From Candidatus Ruminococcus intestinipullorum (GTDB lineage: Bacteria > Bacillota > Clostridia > Lachnospirales > Lachnospiraceae): 56,857 nucleotides of DNA. The stretch spans positions 1 through 56,857 of the forward strand of contig JAHLFA010000053.1 in the NCBI GenBank assembly GCA_018883985.1, read 5' to 3'. A program made the position numbers and the translations under genes. A model generated the notes under the pieces. The model saw nothing but the letters and a program-made list of their open reading frames with translations. It did no database searches and had not been told where the DNA came from. Each line of letters starts with the position of its first letter. Within the stretch, counting starts at the first letter, position 1. Of this stretch, positions 42,494 to 52,526 are shown piece after piece.

Positions 42494-45142
42494 ATGAATA
42501 AGGAATTAGCAAAAACGTATAATCCAAAAGAAATTGAAGAAAAGTTATATGAAAGATGGTGTGAAAATAAGTATTTTCATGCAGAAGTGGATCGCAGTAG
42601 AAAACCATTTACTACTGTAATGCCACCACCAAATATTACTGGAAAATTGCATATGGGACATGCTCTAGACAATACACTTCAGGATATTTTAATTCGTTAT
42701 AAAAGAATGCAAGGGTACAATGCATTGTGGATTCCAGGGACTGATCATGCTGCAATCTCTACAGAAGTAAAAGTAACAAATCAGTTGAAAGAAGAAGGAA
42801 TTGATAAGAAAGAATTAGGAAGAGAAGGCTTTTTAGAGCGTACTTGGCAGTGGAAGGAAGAATATGCTGGAACAATAGAGAACCAACTAAAGAAACTTGG
42901 AATTTCTTGTGATTGGGATAGAGAACGCTTTACTATGGACGAAGGGTGTTCAAAGGCAGTAGAGGAAGTGTTTATCAAGTTATATGAGAAGGGATATATT
43001 TACAAAGGTTCTCGAATTATTAACTGGTGTCCAACATGTAAAACATCACTTTCTGATGCAGAGGTTGAACATGAGGAAAGAGATGGTAATTTCTGGCACA
43101 TCAAATATCCAATTTTAGGAACAGATAGATTTTTGGAGATTGCAACAACACGTCCTGAAACATTATTGGGAGATACTGCAATTGCAGTGCATCCAGAAGA
43201 TGACAGATATCAGGATATTATTGGGAAAAAAGTTCTTCTTCCATTAGTGAATAGAGAAATTCCTGTTGTAGCAGATTATTATGTAGACAAGGAATTTGGG
43301 ACAGGAGCAGTAAAGATAACACCAGCACACGACCCAAATGATTTTGAAGTTGGGAAAAGACATAATCTAGAAGAAATTAATGTAATGAATGATGATGCTA
43401 CAATTAATGAAAAGGGTGGAAAATACGCTGGTATGGACCGATATGAAGCAAGAAAAGCAATTGTAGAGGATTTGAAAGAACAAGGATATCTTGTAAAGGT
43501 AGAGCCACATTCTCATAATGTTGGAACTCATGATAGATGTGGTACAACCGTAGAGCCTTTAATCAAACAACAGTGGTTTGTAAAAATGGAAGAATTAGCA
43601 AAACCTGCAATCGAGGCTTTAAAAACAGGAGAGTTAAAATTTGTTCCAGAGCGTTTTGATAAAATTTATTTACACTGGTTAGAGAATATTAAAGATTGGT
43701 GTATTTCTAGACAGATATGGTGGGGACATCGTATTCCAGCATACTATTGTGATGCATGTCAGCAGTTTGTAGTAGCAAGAGAGATGCCAGATGTATGTCC
43801 ACATTGTGGAGGAACACACTTTACACAGGATGAAGATACTTTAGATACATGGTTTAGCTCTGCACTTTGGCCTTTTTCTACATTAGGATGGCCAGAAAAA
43901 ACAGAAGATTTAGATTACTTCTATCCAACAGATGTTCTTGTAACAGGTTATGATATTATTTTCTTCTGGGTAATTCGTATGGTATTTTCAGGCTATGAAC
44001 ATACAGGAAAATCGCCATTCCACACAGTATTGATTCATGGATTGGTAAGAGATTCCCAAGGCCGTAAGATGAGTAAGTCTTTAGGAAATGGAATTGATCC
44101 ATTGGAGATTATAGATCAATACGGAGCTGATGCACTAAGAATGACATTAGTAACGGGAAATGCACCAGGAAATGATATGCGTTTCTACAATGAAAGAGTA
44201 GAAGCCAGCCGTAATTTTGCCAATAAGGTATGGAATGCATCTAGATTTATTATGATGAATATGGCTGAAAATGTTACAGAGAAACCAGATGAAGCACTGT
44301 TTAATCCAGCTGATAAATGGATTTTATCAAAAATTAATCAATTGACAAAAGATGTAACAGAAAATATGGATAAATTTGAACTAGGAATTGCTGTTCAAAA
44401 AGTATATGACTTTATCTGGGATGAATTTTGTGATTGGTATGTGGAAACTGCAAAATATAGAATTTATCATGCAGAAGAAGACAGAGCATCTGCAAATTGT
44501 GTACTTTGGGTATTAAAGACAGTATTAAAGGATGCATTAAAACTTCTTCATCCATTTATGCCATTTATTACAGAAGAAATTTACAGCGTATTAGTACCTG
44601 AAGAAGAATCTTTGATGATATCAGCATGGCCAGTATATAAAGAAGAATGGAACTTCGCAAAAGATGAAGTGATTATGGAACGTGTGAAAGATATTACAAG
44701 AGGTATTCGTAATATGCGTGCAGAAATGAATGTTCCGAATAATAGAAAAACAAAAGTATATATTGTATGTGAGGATGTAGAAATTTCAGAAGGAATCAAA
44801 GGCGTAGAGGAATCTGTGAAACCATTGATGATGGCATCTGAAATTTTAATTCAGCCTACAAAAGAGAACATAGCAGATAATGCAGTTTCTATTGTTGTAC
44901 CAGATGCAGTTGTGTACTTACCATTGGAGGATTTAGTTGATTTTGAGCAAGAATTAGCTAGACTTCAAAAAGAAGAGGAAAAGTTAAATAAAGAAATTTC
45001 TAGAGCAAAAGGTATGCTTTCAAATGAGCGTTTCATAAGTAAAGCACCAGAAGCAAAGGTACAAGAGGAGCGTGCAAAACTAGAAAAGTATACACAGATG
45101 TTAGAGCAGGTACAGGAGAGAATGGCAGGCCTGAAGAAATAG
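42494..45142 (+). CDS. valS: Valine--tRNA ligase
   Basis: The 882-aa class I aminoacyl-tRNA synthetase charges tRNA-Val. HIGH motif in [19 protein letters not shown] in [14 protein letters not shown], the CP1 editing domain with [13 protein letters not shown] and [17 protein letters not shown], and a C-terminal coiled-coil ([21 protein letters not shown], end [12 protein letters not shown]) that binds the tRNA. Expression is controlled by the T-box leader. It heads an operon with the next four genes. Confidence 0.98.
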   Translation: MNKELAKTYNPKEIEEKLYERWCENKYFHAEVDRSRKPFTTVMPPPNITGKLHMGHALDNTLQDILIRYKRMQGYNALWIPGTDHAAISTEVKVTNQLKEEGIDKKELGREGFLERTWQWKEEYAGTIENQLKKLGISCDWDRERFTMDEGCSKAVEEVFIKLYEKGYIYKGSRIINWCPTCKTSLSDAEVEHEERDGNFWHIKYPILGTDRFLEIATTRPETLLGDTAIAVHPEDDRYQDIIGKKVLLPLVNREIPVVADYYVDKEFGTGAVKITPAHDPNDFEVGKRHNLEEINVMNDDATINEKGGKYAGMDRYEARKAIVEDLKEQGYLVKVEPHSHNVGTHDRCGTTVEPLIKQQWFVKMEELAKPAIEALKTGELKFVPERFDKIYLHWLENIKDWCISRQIWWGHRIPAYYCDACQQFVVAREMPDVCPHCGGTHFTQDEDTLDTWFSSALWPFSTLGWPEKTEDLDYFYPTDVLVTGYDIIFFWVIRMVFSGYEHTGKSPFHTVLIHGLVRDSQGRKMSKSLGNGIDPLEIIDQYGADALRMTLVTGNAPGNDMRFYNERVEASRNFANKVWNASRFIMMNMAENVTEKPDEALFNPADKWILSKINQLTKDVTENMDKFELGIAVQKVYDFIWDEFCDWYVETAKYRIYHAEEDRASANCVLWVLKTVLKDALKLLHPFMPFITEEIYSVLVPEEESLMISAWPVYKEEWNFAKDEVIMERVKDITRGIRNMRAEMNVPNNRKTKVYIVCEDVEISEGIKGVEESVKPLMMASEILIQPTKENIADNAVSIVVPDAVVYLPLEDLVDFEQELARLQKEEEKLNKEISRAKGMLSNERFISKAPEAKVQEERAKLEKYTQMLEQVQERMAGLKK

Positions 45143-45157
45143 TATGTGAGGATATTC

Positions 45158-47329
45158 ATGAAAGAAAGTCAAAAAATACAGAATGTAAAAGAATATTTAA
45201 AGGCTAGGAGAGAGCGACGTCGTGAAATTTTAGAACGACGTCGCAATGGAAGATTTGCAAAAAAACTTCAGCCAATATATCACGTAATGAATCAGTTTTC
45301 ATTAATTTTTCATTACCTTTTGGCATGTGTATTAAATTTTACAATTGAAGTTATATCACGGCATTCTTTTTTAAGAGCTTGGGAATATATGGTTCAGACA
45401 CCAAAAGTGTTTTTGTTCAATTCCTGTTTGATTTTTGCAACATTTTCCATAGTATATCTTGTTCGAAGAAGAGTGTTTACTCGAATTCTTTTAAGTGTAT
45501 TTTGGATTGCACTTGGAATCTGTAATGGATATATGCTGATGAAACGAGTTACACCCTTTAATGCACAGGATTTAAAAGCATGGTCAGAGGGGCTTGCAGT
45601 TTCTAAAAATTATTTTTCAGGATTAGAATTTGTATTATTAGGAATTGGGATTGTAGCAGTCATTATTTGGATTATTTCCATGTGGAGAAGAGGTGGTCAA
45701 TTTACAGGGAAAATGCATCGAATATTGGCACTTGTTATGATAGTAGCATCTTTTGGAGCTTGTGCGGTATTAACAGATATAGCGATTGATAAACGTGTTA
45801 TTTCAAATTACTTTGGAAATATTGCATTTGCATACCAAGATTATGGATTTCCGTATTGTTTTTCTTCTAGTTTATTCAATACAGGAATTTCTGAGCCAGC
45901 AGGATATAGTAAAGAAGCGATAGACACCATCACAAATGAAGGTAGTATGACTGAGAGTACTACAGGTTTAAAAGATGGGGAGATGCCAAACATTGTTGTA
46001 GTACAATTGGAATCATTTTTTGATCCAACAGAGGTTGAATGGTTACAGTTTTCAGAGGATCCAATACCAAATCTTAGAAAGCTATTTAAGGAATATTCCA
46101 GTGGATATTTTAAAGCACCTTCTGTAGGAGCGGGTACTGCAAACACAGAATTTGAAGTTCTTACAGGGATGAGTATGCGATTCTTTGGACCTGGTGAATA
46201 TCCATATAAAACATATGTTAAGACAAAGCCTATAGAAAGTGCCGCTTCTGCATTAACAGCATTAGGGTATGGGGCAGAAGCATTGCATAATAATGGAGGA
46301 AATTTCTATAGTCGTGCACAAGTATTTAATCATATGGGATTTGATCATTATACAAGTAAAGAATTTATGAATATTCTTCAAACAACCCCAAATGGCTGGG
46401 CAACGGATGACGTATTACTTTCAAATATTGAGGAGTCTATGAATACAACAGAAGGTCAAGATTTTGTCTTTACAATCAGTGTTCAAGGGCATGGAGAGTA
46501 TCCAACAGAAAAGGTAATTGAGAACCCTAAAATTGTAGTAACAGGTCCAGAGGATGAAGGAAAGAAAAATGCATGGGAATATTATGTAAATATGGTTCAT
46601 GAAATGGACAAATTTGCTGGAGATTTAGTAAAGCAGTTAGAAGAGCGAGGAGAACCAACAGTTTTAGTTTTCTATGGGGATCACCTTCCAACCATGGGAT
46701 TAGAAGCCAAAGACTTAAAAAGTCGATATTTATATAATACCAATTATGTGATTTGGGATAATATTGGATTAAAGCAAGAGGATAAAAACTTATCTGCATA
46801 TCAAATTATGGCAGAGGTGTTTGAACGATTGGATATTCATTCTGGAACGATCTTTAATTACCATCAAGAAAGAAGACAGACGAAAAATTATCTATCCGAT
46901 TTGGAAATGTTGCAATATGATATTCTTTACGGAGAACAGTATGCATATAGCAAAATAGGAAGTCCAATTCCAGAGGCTCATATGGCAATGGGGGTTAAGG
47001 ATGTCACATTGAGCAATATCGTTACACAGTCCGATGGAAGCTATAGCCTATATGGCGAGAATTTTACAAAACAAAGTAAAGTGTATGTAAATGGAGAACA
47101 GACGCAAGGTTCATTCTTGAATAATACAAGGATTGATTTAAAATCAATAGAATTGAAAGATGGAGATATAATTCAAGTTAATCAAGTAGGATCAAGCAGT
47201 ACTATTTTCCGAGAATCAAAAAGCTATGAGTATCAGGATGGTACATTAAAGGAGCTTCCTGATAGTGAAGATAAAGTAGAAGTGGGAAGAAATGCATTTG
47301 TAAAGAAAGATAGGAAAGATGAAGAGTAA
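45158..47329 (+). CDS. Sulfatase-family membrane enzyme, lipoteichoic acid synthase-like
   Basis: The 723-aa protein has a basic N-terminal cytoplasmic stretch, five hydrophobic membrane segments in the first 230 residues and an extracellular sulfatase-fold domain: VQLESFFDPT (metal Glu), GAGTANTEFEVLTG (nucleophile Thr), SVQGHGEYP and YGDHLPTMG (metal Asp/His). The enzyme class polymerises glycerol-phosphate onto lipid anchors. A further C-terminal beta domain of about 100 residues (VTLSNIVTQSDGSYSLYGENF on), IPT-like, is not in the minimal LtaS. The start at 45158 has GAGG 6 nt upstream, preferred to the GTG at 45146. Confidence 0.87.
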   Translation: MKESQKIQNVKEYLKARRERRREILERRRNGRFAKKLQPIYHVMNQFSLIFHYLLACVLNFTIEVISRHSFLRAWEYMVQTPKVFLFNSCLIFATFSIVYLVRRRVFTRILLSVFWIALGICNGYMLMKRVTPFNAQDLKAWSEGLAVSKNYFSGLEFVLLGIGIVAVIIWIISMWRRGGQFTGKMHRILALVMIVASFGACAVLTDIAIDKRVISNYFGNIAFAYQDYGFPYCFSSSLFNTGISEPAGYSKEAIDTITNEGSMTESTTGLKDGEMPNIVVVQLESFFDPTEVEWLQFSEDPIPNLRKLFKEYSSGYFKAPSVGAGTANTEFEVLTGMSMRFFGPGEYPYKTYVKTKPIESAASALTALGYGAEALHNNGGNFYSRAQVFNHMGFDHYTSKEFMNILQTTPNGWATDDVLLSNIEESMNTTEGQDFVFTISVQGHGEYPTEKVIENPKIVVTGPEDEGKKNAWEYYVNMVHEMDKFAGDLVKQLEERGEPTVLVFYGDHLPTMGLEAKDLKSRYLYNTNYVIWDNIGLKQEDKNLSAYQIMAEVFERLDIHSGTIFNYHQERRQTKNYLSDLEMLQYDILYGEQYAYSKIGSPIPEAHMAMGVKDVTLSNIVTQSDGSYSLYGENFTKQSKVYVNGEQTQGSFLNNTRIDLKSIELKDGDIIQVNQVGSSSTIFRESKSYEYQDGTLKELPDSEDKVEVGRNAFVKKDRKDEE

Positions 47330-48617
47330 ATCGTATCAAGAGGCACAGGAATATATACTAAACATCCCTAAATTTACGAAAAAAAATAGTTTAGACCATA
47401 CAAGAAAATTTTTATCATATCTTGGAAATCCACAAGAGAACTTTCGTGTAATTCATGTGGCAGGCACAAATGGAAAAGGTTCTGTATGTAAATATTTAGA
47501 AGCAATGCTTTTAGCTGAGGGGGAAACATGTGGAATGTTTGTTTCCCCTCATTTAATTTCTATGAATGAAAGAATTTTAATCAATGGTCAAATGATTTCA
47601 AAAGAATATTTCGCTGCTCTTTTTGAAAAGGTATTAGAGGCGGTTGAGAAGATGAAATTGGATGGATTGTCACATCCTACATTTTTTGAATTTTTATTTG
47701 GAATGGCTATGTTAGGATTTTTTGAATCAGGGATAGAGATTGTAGTTTTGGAAACTGGATTAGGCGGAAGATTAGATGCTACAAATGTAATTGCAAATCC
47801 GTTAGCCTGTATTATCACTTCCATTGGAAAAGATCATGTGGAATTTTTAGGGAATACTTTAGGCGAAATTGCAAAAGAAAAAGCAGGGATTATAAAAAAA
47901 GAAGTCCCTGTTATTTACGCAGATACGCAAGAAGAATCGAGCAAGGTAATAGAGAAAAAAGCACAAGAGTTAGGCTGTCGTTGTAAAAAAATAGGGAAAG
48001 ATGCGTACGAAATTCTTCAAATTCAGGATAAATATATTGCATTTTCATGCACAAATGCGTATTATGAAAATGTCACATGGAGATTGCATAATACAGGAGT
48101 ATATCAGCCAGAAAATGCGATGCTTGCAATGGAGGCTATGAAAGAAATTTTTGGAAAATATGGACATCCTCATCTTTGGAAAAAAGCCTTAGAAGATGTG
48201 ATATGGGAAGGTAGGATGGAAGAAGTTTTACCAAATTTTTATGTAGATGGTGCACATAATTTGAGTGCAATAGAAGGTTTTGTGCAAAGTGTATCCAACA
48301 ATAAAAATAATAAAATTTTACTTTTTTCTGTAGTTGGTGATAAAAATTATAGAGAAATGATACAGGTACTTTGCCAGAAATTAGAAGTAGATTTTTATTT
48401 GATTACAGAAATAGAAGATGCTCGTGCAGCACAGGTAGATGAATTAAAGAAGATATTTGAGGAATATACAGATAAACCAGTCTTAATTAGACGTTCTTTA
48501 AAAGAGGCATTACTGTATCTACAAATACAGCAAGGAGAAAGAACGGTCTATTGTGTAGGGTCTTTGTATTTGACGGGGATGATAAAAGCGATAATTCGGG
48601 AGGATTTGTTATGTTAG
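47319..48617 (+). CDS. folC: Folylpolyglutamate synthase / dihydrofolate synthase
   Basis: The 432-aa Mur-ligase-fold enzyme adds glutamates to folates. Features: VIHVAGTNGKGSVCKYL (P-loop), FVSPHLISMNERILING, ETGLGGRLDATNVI, TSIGKDHVEFLGNTLGEIAKEKAGI, and WEGRMEEVLPNFYVDGAHN. It overlaps the preceding gene by 11 nt and the following small gene by 7 nt. Confidence 0.96.
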   Translation: MKSKSYQEAQEYILNIPKFTKKNSLDHTRKFLSYLGNPQENFRVIHVAGTNGKGSVCKYLEAMLLAEGETCGMFVSPHLISMNERILINGQMISKEYFAALFEKVLEAVEKMKLDGLSHPTFFEFLFGMAMLGFFESGIEIVVLETGLGGRLDATNVIANPLACIITSIGKDHVEFLGNTLGEIAKEKAGIIKKEVPVIYADTQEESSKVIEKKAQELGCRCKKIGKDAYEILQIQDKYIAFSCTNAYYENVTWRLHNTGVYQPENAMLAMEAMKEIFGKYGHPHLWKKALEDVIWEGRMEEVLPNFYVDGAHNLSAIEGFVQSVSNNKNNKILLFSVVGDKNYREMIQVLCQKLEVDFYLITEIEDARAAQVDELKKIFEEYTDKPVLIRRSLKEALLYLQIQQGERTVYCVGSLYLTGMIKAIIREDLLC

Positions 48618-48745
48618 ATTACGAAAAAGAACTGAAAAAGTTTAAGCCCAGTTTGGAGGTAGAGGATATAGAAGATGCTGTGTATCAAGAGGATTTATCA
48701 GATATGAAAGATCTTTTAAAACAGGTAATGGAGCAAACAAAATAA
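48611..48745 (+). CDS. Small acidic protein of unknown function (44 aa)
   Basis: The ATG at 48611 overlaps the folC stop and follows GGGAGG by 6 nt, a strong translation signal for such a short ORF. The product is acidic and mostly helical by composition (LEVEDIEDAVYQEDLSDMKDLL). It lies 21 bp before the TPR gene in the same operon. No homology is recognised; overlap, binding site and placement argue that it is real. Confidence 0.6.
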   Translation: MLDYEKELKKFKPSLEVEDIEDAVYQEDLSDMKDLLKQVMEQTK

Positions 48746-48766
48746 AAGGATAATGGTGAGGAGTAG

Positions 48767-50086
48767 ATGAACTATACGAAAAAAATCCTGCGCCAGTCAA
48801 ATTACTGGTATAATGATGGGCTAAGAAAGGCACAGATTAGAGATATGTCAGGTGCGATTCTTTCCCTTCGGAAAAGTTTGCAATATAATCGGGCAAATAT
48901 TGATGCAAGAAACCTTTTGGGACTTGTATATTATGGTCGGGGAGAAGTAGCAGAAGGACTTGTCGAGTGGATTATTAGCAAAAACCTTAAACCAAAGGAT
49001 AACATTGCAAATTATTTTATAGATGAGGTACAGAAGTCAGCAAATCAATTAGAAGTGATTAACCAAGCGGTCAAAAAATATAATCAGTGCTTGAACTATT
49101 GTAATCAGCAAGGTGAAGATTTAGCAATTATACAGCTACAGAAGGTGATTTCACGACACCCTACATTTTTAAAGGCGTATCAATTACTAGCGTTACTATA
49201 TTTACATACAGAGCAGTATGCAAAGGCAAGACAAGTATTGCGTACTGCAAAAAAACTAGATACGACCAATGAAATGACTCTTCGATATATTCATGAGTTG
49301 ACAAAACAGCAAGGGAAGAAATCGAAACCCAAGTCAAAAGGAGACAGTGTTGAATATAGTTTGGGAAATGAAACAATTATTCAACCAGCACATTCCCGTA
49401 TGAGGGAGATTACAAGTAAGATTGCTGTAACGAATGTTTTAGCAGGAGTGTTGATAGGAGCTGCAGTTGTATGGTTTTTGATTATTCCAGCTGTGGAGGA
49501 GTCAAAGTCTAATACAACAAACAAACAGATTGTAGAATACAGTACAAGGATTCATGCATTAGAAGCACAGGTAAGTGCACAGACGAAGACTTTAGATGAT
49601 TATAGAGCAGCAGAGTTAGATAAGGAAGCGGCACAGAAGAATGCAGCAAGTACTGCAGATAGTTATGAAAGTTTAATGACTGCATCAGAACAATATAGTT
49701 CAGGAAGTTATAGTGAAGACACCGTTGCAGATACATTATTAAATGTAAACCCTAATGTTCTTGGACAAGGGGGGCAAACATTATATACAGAGATATCAGA
49801 ATCTGTTTTTCCAATTGCATGCCAATCTCGTTACAATAGGGGAGTGGAAGCATTGAATGTTGCGAACTACCAAGGAGCAATTGAAGCATTTCAAAAGGTA
49901 ATCAAGATGGACGAGCAGTATGAAGATGGAGGAGCGTTGTTTAATTTAGGAACTTCTTATATGCGAAACGGCGAGAATGATAATGCAAAAACCTATTTTA
50001 ATCGGGTGATAGAGCTGTTTCCAAATTCGGAAAATGCAGCTGCAGCACAAAGCAGCCTGAATTCTATGGATGAGGCAAAGGGATAA
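48767..50086 (+). CDS. Tetratricopeptide-repeat membrane protein
   Basis: The 439-aa protein has an N-terminal cytoplasmic TPR region (repeats at about 20-55, 100-130 and 135-170, such as FLKAYQLLALLYLHTEQYAKARQ), one membrane segment at about residues 222-243 (VLAGVLIGAAVVWFLIIPAV), a coiled-coil linker, and an extracellular C-terminal TPR pair (YNRGVEALNVANYQGAIEAF and ALFNLGTSYMRNGENDNAKTYF). This topology with TPRs on both sides suggests a scaffold for an envelope complex. Function unknown. Last gene of the valS operon, ending at a terminator. Confidence 0.85.
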   Translation: MNYTKKILRQSNYWYNDGLRKAQIRDMSGAILSLRKSLQYNRANIDARNLLGLVYYGRGEVAEGLVEWIISKNLKPKDNIANYFIDEVQKSANQLEVINQAVKKYNQCLNYCNQQGEDLAIIQLQKVISRHPTFLKAYQLLALLYLHTEQYAKARQVLRTAKKLDTTNEMTLRYIHELTKQQGKKSKPKSKGDSVEYSLGNETIIQPAHSRMREITSKIAVTNVLAGVLIGAAVVWFLIIPAVEESKSNTTNKQIVEYSTRIHALEAQVSAQTKTLDDYRAAELDKEAAQKNAASTADSYESLMTASEQYSSGSYSEDTVADTLLNVNPNVLGQGGQTLYTEISESVFPIACQSRYNRGVEALNVANYQGAIEAFQKVIKMDEQYEDGGALFNLGTSYMRNGENDNAKTYFNRVIELFPNSENAAAAQSSLNSMDEAKG

Positions 50087-50096
50087 AGTACGAAAG

Positions 50097-50126
50097 AAAA
50101 GGATGTGTATATAGCACATCCTTTTT
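50097..50126 (+). terminator. Rho-independent terminator of the valS-to-TPR operon
   Basis: Arms AAAAGGATGTG (50097-50107) and CACATCCTTTTT (50115-50126) form a stable stem with a short loop and a T run. It separates housekeeping genes from the sporulation block. Confidence 0.85.
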
Positions 50127-50156
50127 GTGTGCAAAAATATGAAAGGGGTAGGATAT

Positions 50157-50477
50157 ATGAAATTAGAATATCAAATTCAGGAAAACTGTTTAACTATATT
50201 TTTACCAAAGGAAGTAGACCATCATAATGCAGAAGAAGTAAAAAAAGGAGCAGATGCAATTATAGAAAAAGAGCATATAAAATATGTTATTTTTGATTTT
50301 GCAAATACAGAATTTATGGATAGTTCTGGAATAGGGGTCATTATGGGAAGATATCGAATGATATGCCTGATAGGAGGAGAAGTTTGGGCTGTGCATACGA
50401 GTGCAAGAATTAAGAAAATACTTACCATGTCAGGAGTGACAAAAATCATGCAGATTTATGAGGAGGAAAAGAGATGA
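50157..50477 (+). CDS. spoIIAA: Anti-sigma-F factor antagonist SpoIIAA
   Basis: The 106-aa STAS-domain protein has the phosphorylatable Ser57 in EFMDSSGIGVIMGRY. Dephosphorylated SpoIIAA releases sigma-F from SpoIIAB in the forespore. The start at 50157 is preceded by AGGGG; the frame from 50127 would begin inside the terminator region. It overlaps spoIIAB by 4 nt. Confidence 0.95.
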   Translation: MKLEYQIQENCLTIFLPKEVDHHNAEEVKKGADAIIEKEHIKYVIFDFANTEFMDSSGIGVIMGRYRMICLIGGEVWAVHTSARIKKILTMSGVTKIMQIYEEEKR

Positions 50478-50929
50478 GTATCACAAATGAAATGGAAATT
50501 ATATTTGATAGCCGTTCAGAGAATGAAGGGTTTGCAAGAGTTGCTGTAGCTGCTTTTATGACACAGCTCAATCCAACGATTGAAGAGGTTGCAGATGTAA
50601 AAACGGCTGTTTCAGAGGCTGTTACAAATTCCATTATACATGGATACGAAGATATTATCGGAAAGATATCAATTCGGACTCGCATATTAGAAAAGGAATT
50701 GATTGTGGAAATAAAAGATCAAGGAAAGGGGATAGAGGATATCAAACAAGCGATGGAACCAATGTATACAAGTAAACCAGAGCAAGAGCGTTCGGGTATG
50801 GGATTTGCGTTTATGGAGGCGTTTATGGATGATATACAAGTGTATTCTCAATCTGGATATGGGACGAAAGTGGTTATGAAGAAAACAATTGGAAAAGGAA
50901 GGGAATTATGGACCACACAATCGCTTTAA
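50474..50929 (+). CDS. spoIIAB: Anti-sigma-F factor SpoIIAB (serine kinase)
   Basis: The 151-aa GHKL-fold kinase phosphorylates SpoIIAA and holds sigma-F inactive. Motifs: N box SEAVTNSIIHGYE, G1 EIKDQGKGIEDI, and G2 SGMGFAFMEAFMD. Its start overlaps spoIIAA and its end overlaps sigF by 22 nt, the conserved spoIIA operon layout. Confidence 0.97.
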   Translation: MSITNEMEIIFDSRSENEGFARVAVAAFMTQLNPTIEEVADVKTAVSEAVTNSIIHGYEDIIGKISIRTRILEKELIVEIKDQGKGIEDIKQAMEPMYTSKPEQERSGMGFAFMEAFMDDIQVYSQSGYGTKVVMKKTIGKGRELWTTQSL

Positions 50930-51627
50930 TTAAGAAATCACACGATGGAGATAAACAAGCGAGGGAACAATTAGTAGAAGAGAATATGGGACTTATATGG
51001 TGTGTGGTAAAAAGATTTTATGGAAGGGGTGCAGAAGCAGAAGATTTATTTCAAATAGGAAGTATTGGACTTTTAAAAGCCATTGATAAATTTGATTTGT
51101 CGTATGAGGTGAAATTTTCTACATATGCAGTACCCATGATTTCAGGGGAAATAAAAAGATTTTTAAGAGATGATGGGATGATTAAGGTAAGTAGATCGTT
51201 AAAAGAGTTATCTTATAAAATTTTTCAGGTAAGAGAAAAAATGCAGGATGAATTAAATCGTGAGCCTACTTTAGAGGAGCTTTCGCAAAGAATGCAAATA
51301 AGTAAGGAGGAGTTAGTAGAGGCAATGGAAACAGGTGCAGAGGTAGAATCTCTGTATAAACCTATCCATCAAAAAGAAGGGAGTGAGATACGATTATTAG
51401 ATAAATTAGAAGAAAAGGAGAGAAAAGAAGAAAAAATTTTAGACCACATGTTATTAAAACAGCTTATTGAAACACTTAATAAAGAAGAAAGACAATTAAT
51501 TTATTTAAGGTATTTTGCAGACAAAACCCAGTCAGCAGTTGGAGAGCTGTTAGGCATTTCTCAAGTTCAAGTGTCTAGAATGGAAAAGAGGATTATGAAA
51601 AATTTAAGAAAATTAAGCACCGAGTAA
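50908..51627 (+). CDS. sigF: RNA polymerase sigma-F factor
   Basis: The 239-aa sigma-70 family protein has region 2 (AEDLFQIGSIGLLKAIDKFDLSYEVKFSTYAVPMISGEIKRFLRDDG), region 3 around EPTLEELSQRM, and region 4 with the helix-turn-helix TQSAVGELLGISQVQVSRMEKRIMKNL. It directs the first forespore-specific transcription. Third gene of spoIIA. Confidence 0.96.
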   Translation: MDHTIALIKKSHDGDKQAREQLVEENMGLIWCVVKRFYGRGAEAEDLFQIGSIGLLKAIDKFDLSYEVKFSTYAVPMISGEIKRFLRDDGMIKVSRSLKELSYKIFQVREKMQDELNREPTLEELSQRMQISKEELVEAMETGAEVESLYKPIHQKEGSEIRLLDKLEEKERKEEKILDHMLLKQLIETLNKEERQLIYLRYFADKTQSAVGELLGISQVQVSRMEKRIMKNLRKLSTE

Positions 51628-51631
51628 AGCC

Positions 51632-51660
51632 GTATAATTTCTAAAATATGACAAATACTA
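51632..51660 (+). promoter_or_regulatory. Putative forespore (sigma-G/F type) promoter for the spoVAA-spoVAB unit
   Basis: GTATA (51632-51636), 17-bp spacer, AATACTA (51654-51660). This resembles the sigma-G consensus (GNATA ... CATACTA) and matches the two promoters found at 53457-53485 and 53494-53522. It starts 5 bp after the sigF stop. Confidence 0.5.
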
Positions 51661-51709
51661 AACCTATATGCCGATAAGTAAATTGTCGGAGAAAGGTTTG
51701 GGTATAGAA

Positions 51710-51877
51710 ATGGAAAATGGAAAAAGAAAAGTATTACTTAGTTTGCTTGCAGTTATTCTTGCAGCAGTCGTTATAGGGAGTATCTATTATTATCAAAAAA
51801 TATCAATGCCTCAAGATGATGGGGAGGGGATACTTATTAGAGCTGTACAGGGGGTAATGTATGGCTACGAATCATGA
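51710..51877 (+). CDS. Short single-membrane-segment protein between sigF and spoVAA
   Basis: The product from ATG 51710 is 55 aa: a basic start, one membrane helix (VLLSLLAVILAAVVIGSIYYY) and an acidic/polar end. An in-frame ATG at 51668 would add 14 residues; neither start has a strong binding site (AAAGG at about 51693). It overlaps spoVAA by 17 nt and could be translationally coupled to it. No family is recognised. Confidence 0.5.
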   Translation: MENGKRKVLLSLLAVILAAVVIGSIYYYQKISMPQDDGEGILIRAVQGVMYGYES

Positions 51878-52526
51878 TATATTATATATAAAATGTGACC
51901 GAAATGTAGAGATTACAAAACGAACAGTAACTTTAGGAGATATAGCTGTTATGGAAAGTGGCAACAAAACGTTGCTTTCTAAATTAAAAACAATGACATT
52001 ATTTAAGATTTCAGAAGATAAAAAACAAAGATATGTCATTTCTGTATTAAAAATTATTGAATGTATTCATGAGAAATATCCTAATTTGGAAGTACAAAGT
52101 CTAGGTGAGCCAGATATGATTGTCACCTATGAGTCAAAAAAAACACCTCCTAAATGGTTTCATATTATTAAGGCGGGATTTGTAACAATTGTCATATTTT
52201 TTGGTGCTGCATTTTCTATGATGGCATTTAATAATGATGTAGATATTACAAATCTGTTTGATCAAATTTATATAGCTGTAACAGGGGAAGAAGCAAAAGG
52301 TTTTACAATGCTGGAATTAACTTACTCGATTGGTGTTGCTGTTGGAAGTATCGGATTTTTTAATCATTTTGGAAAAAGACGATTTACAGTAGACCCAACT
52401 CCAATTGAAATTGAGATGCGTCTTTATGAAAATGATATTCAAACTACGTTGATTGAGGCAGCATCTAGAAAGGGGGAAGAGTTAGATGTTGGCAAAGCAA
52501 CTCCTACTAGCAATCATAGGACTTAG
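51861..52526 (+). CDS. spoVAA: Stage V sporulation protein AA
   Basis: The 221-aa protein has an N-terminal soluble domain (VTLGDIAVMES, LKTMTLFKISEDKKQRYVISVLKIIE), and two hydrophobic segments near residues 105-125 and 150-170 followed by FNHFGKRRFTVDPTPIEIEMRLYE, the SpoVAA family signature. SpoVA proteins move dipicolinic acid into the forespore. It overlaps spoVAB by 41 nt. Confidence 0.92.
   Translation: MATNHDILYIKCDRNVEITKRTVTLGDIAVMESGNKTLLSKLKTMTLFKISEDKKQRYVISVLKIIECIHEKYPNLEVQSLGEPDMIVTYESKKTPPKWFHIIKAGFVTIVIFFGAAFSMMAFNNDVDITNLFDQIYIAVTGEEAKGFTMLELTYSIGVAVGSIGFFNHFGKRRFTVDPTPIEIEMRLYENDIQTTLIEAASRKGEELDVGKATPTSNHRT

Noticed and set aside
48551-48610. Extended start of the small ORF after folC
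   Set aside because: The added residues lie fully within folC and no ribosome binding site precedes 48551; the ATG at 48611 has GGGAGG.
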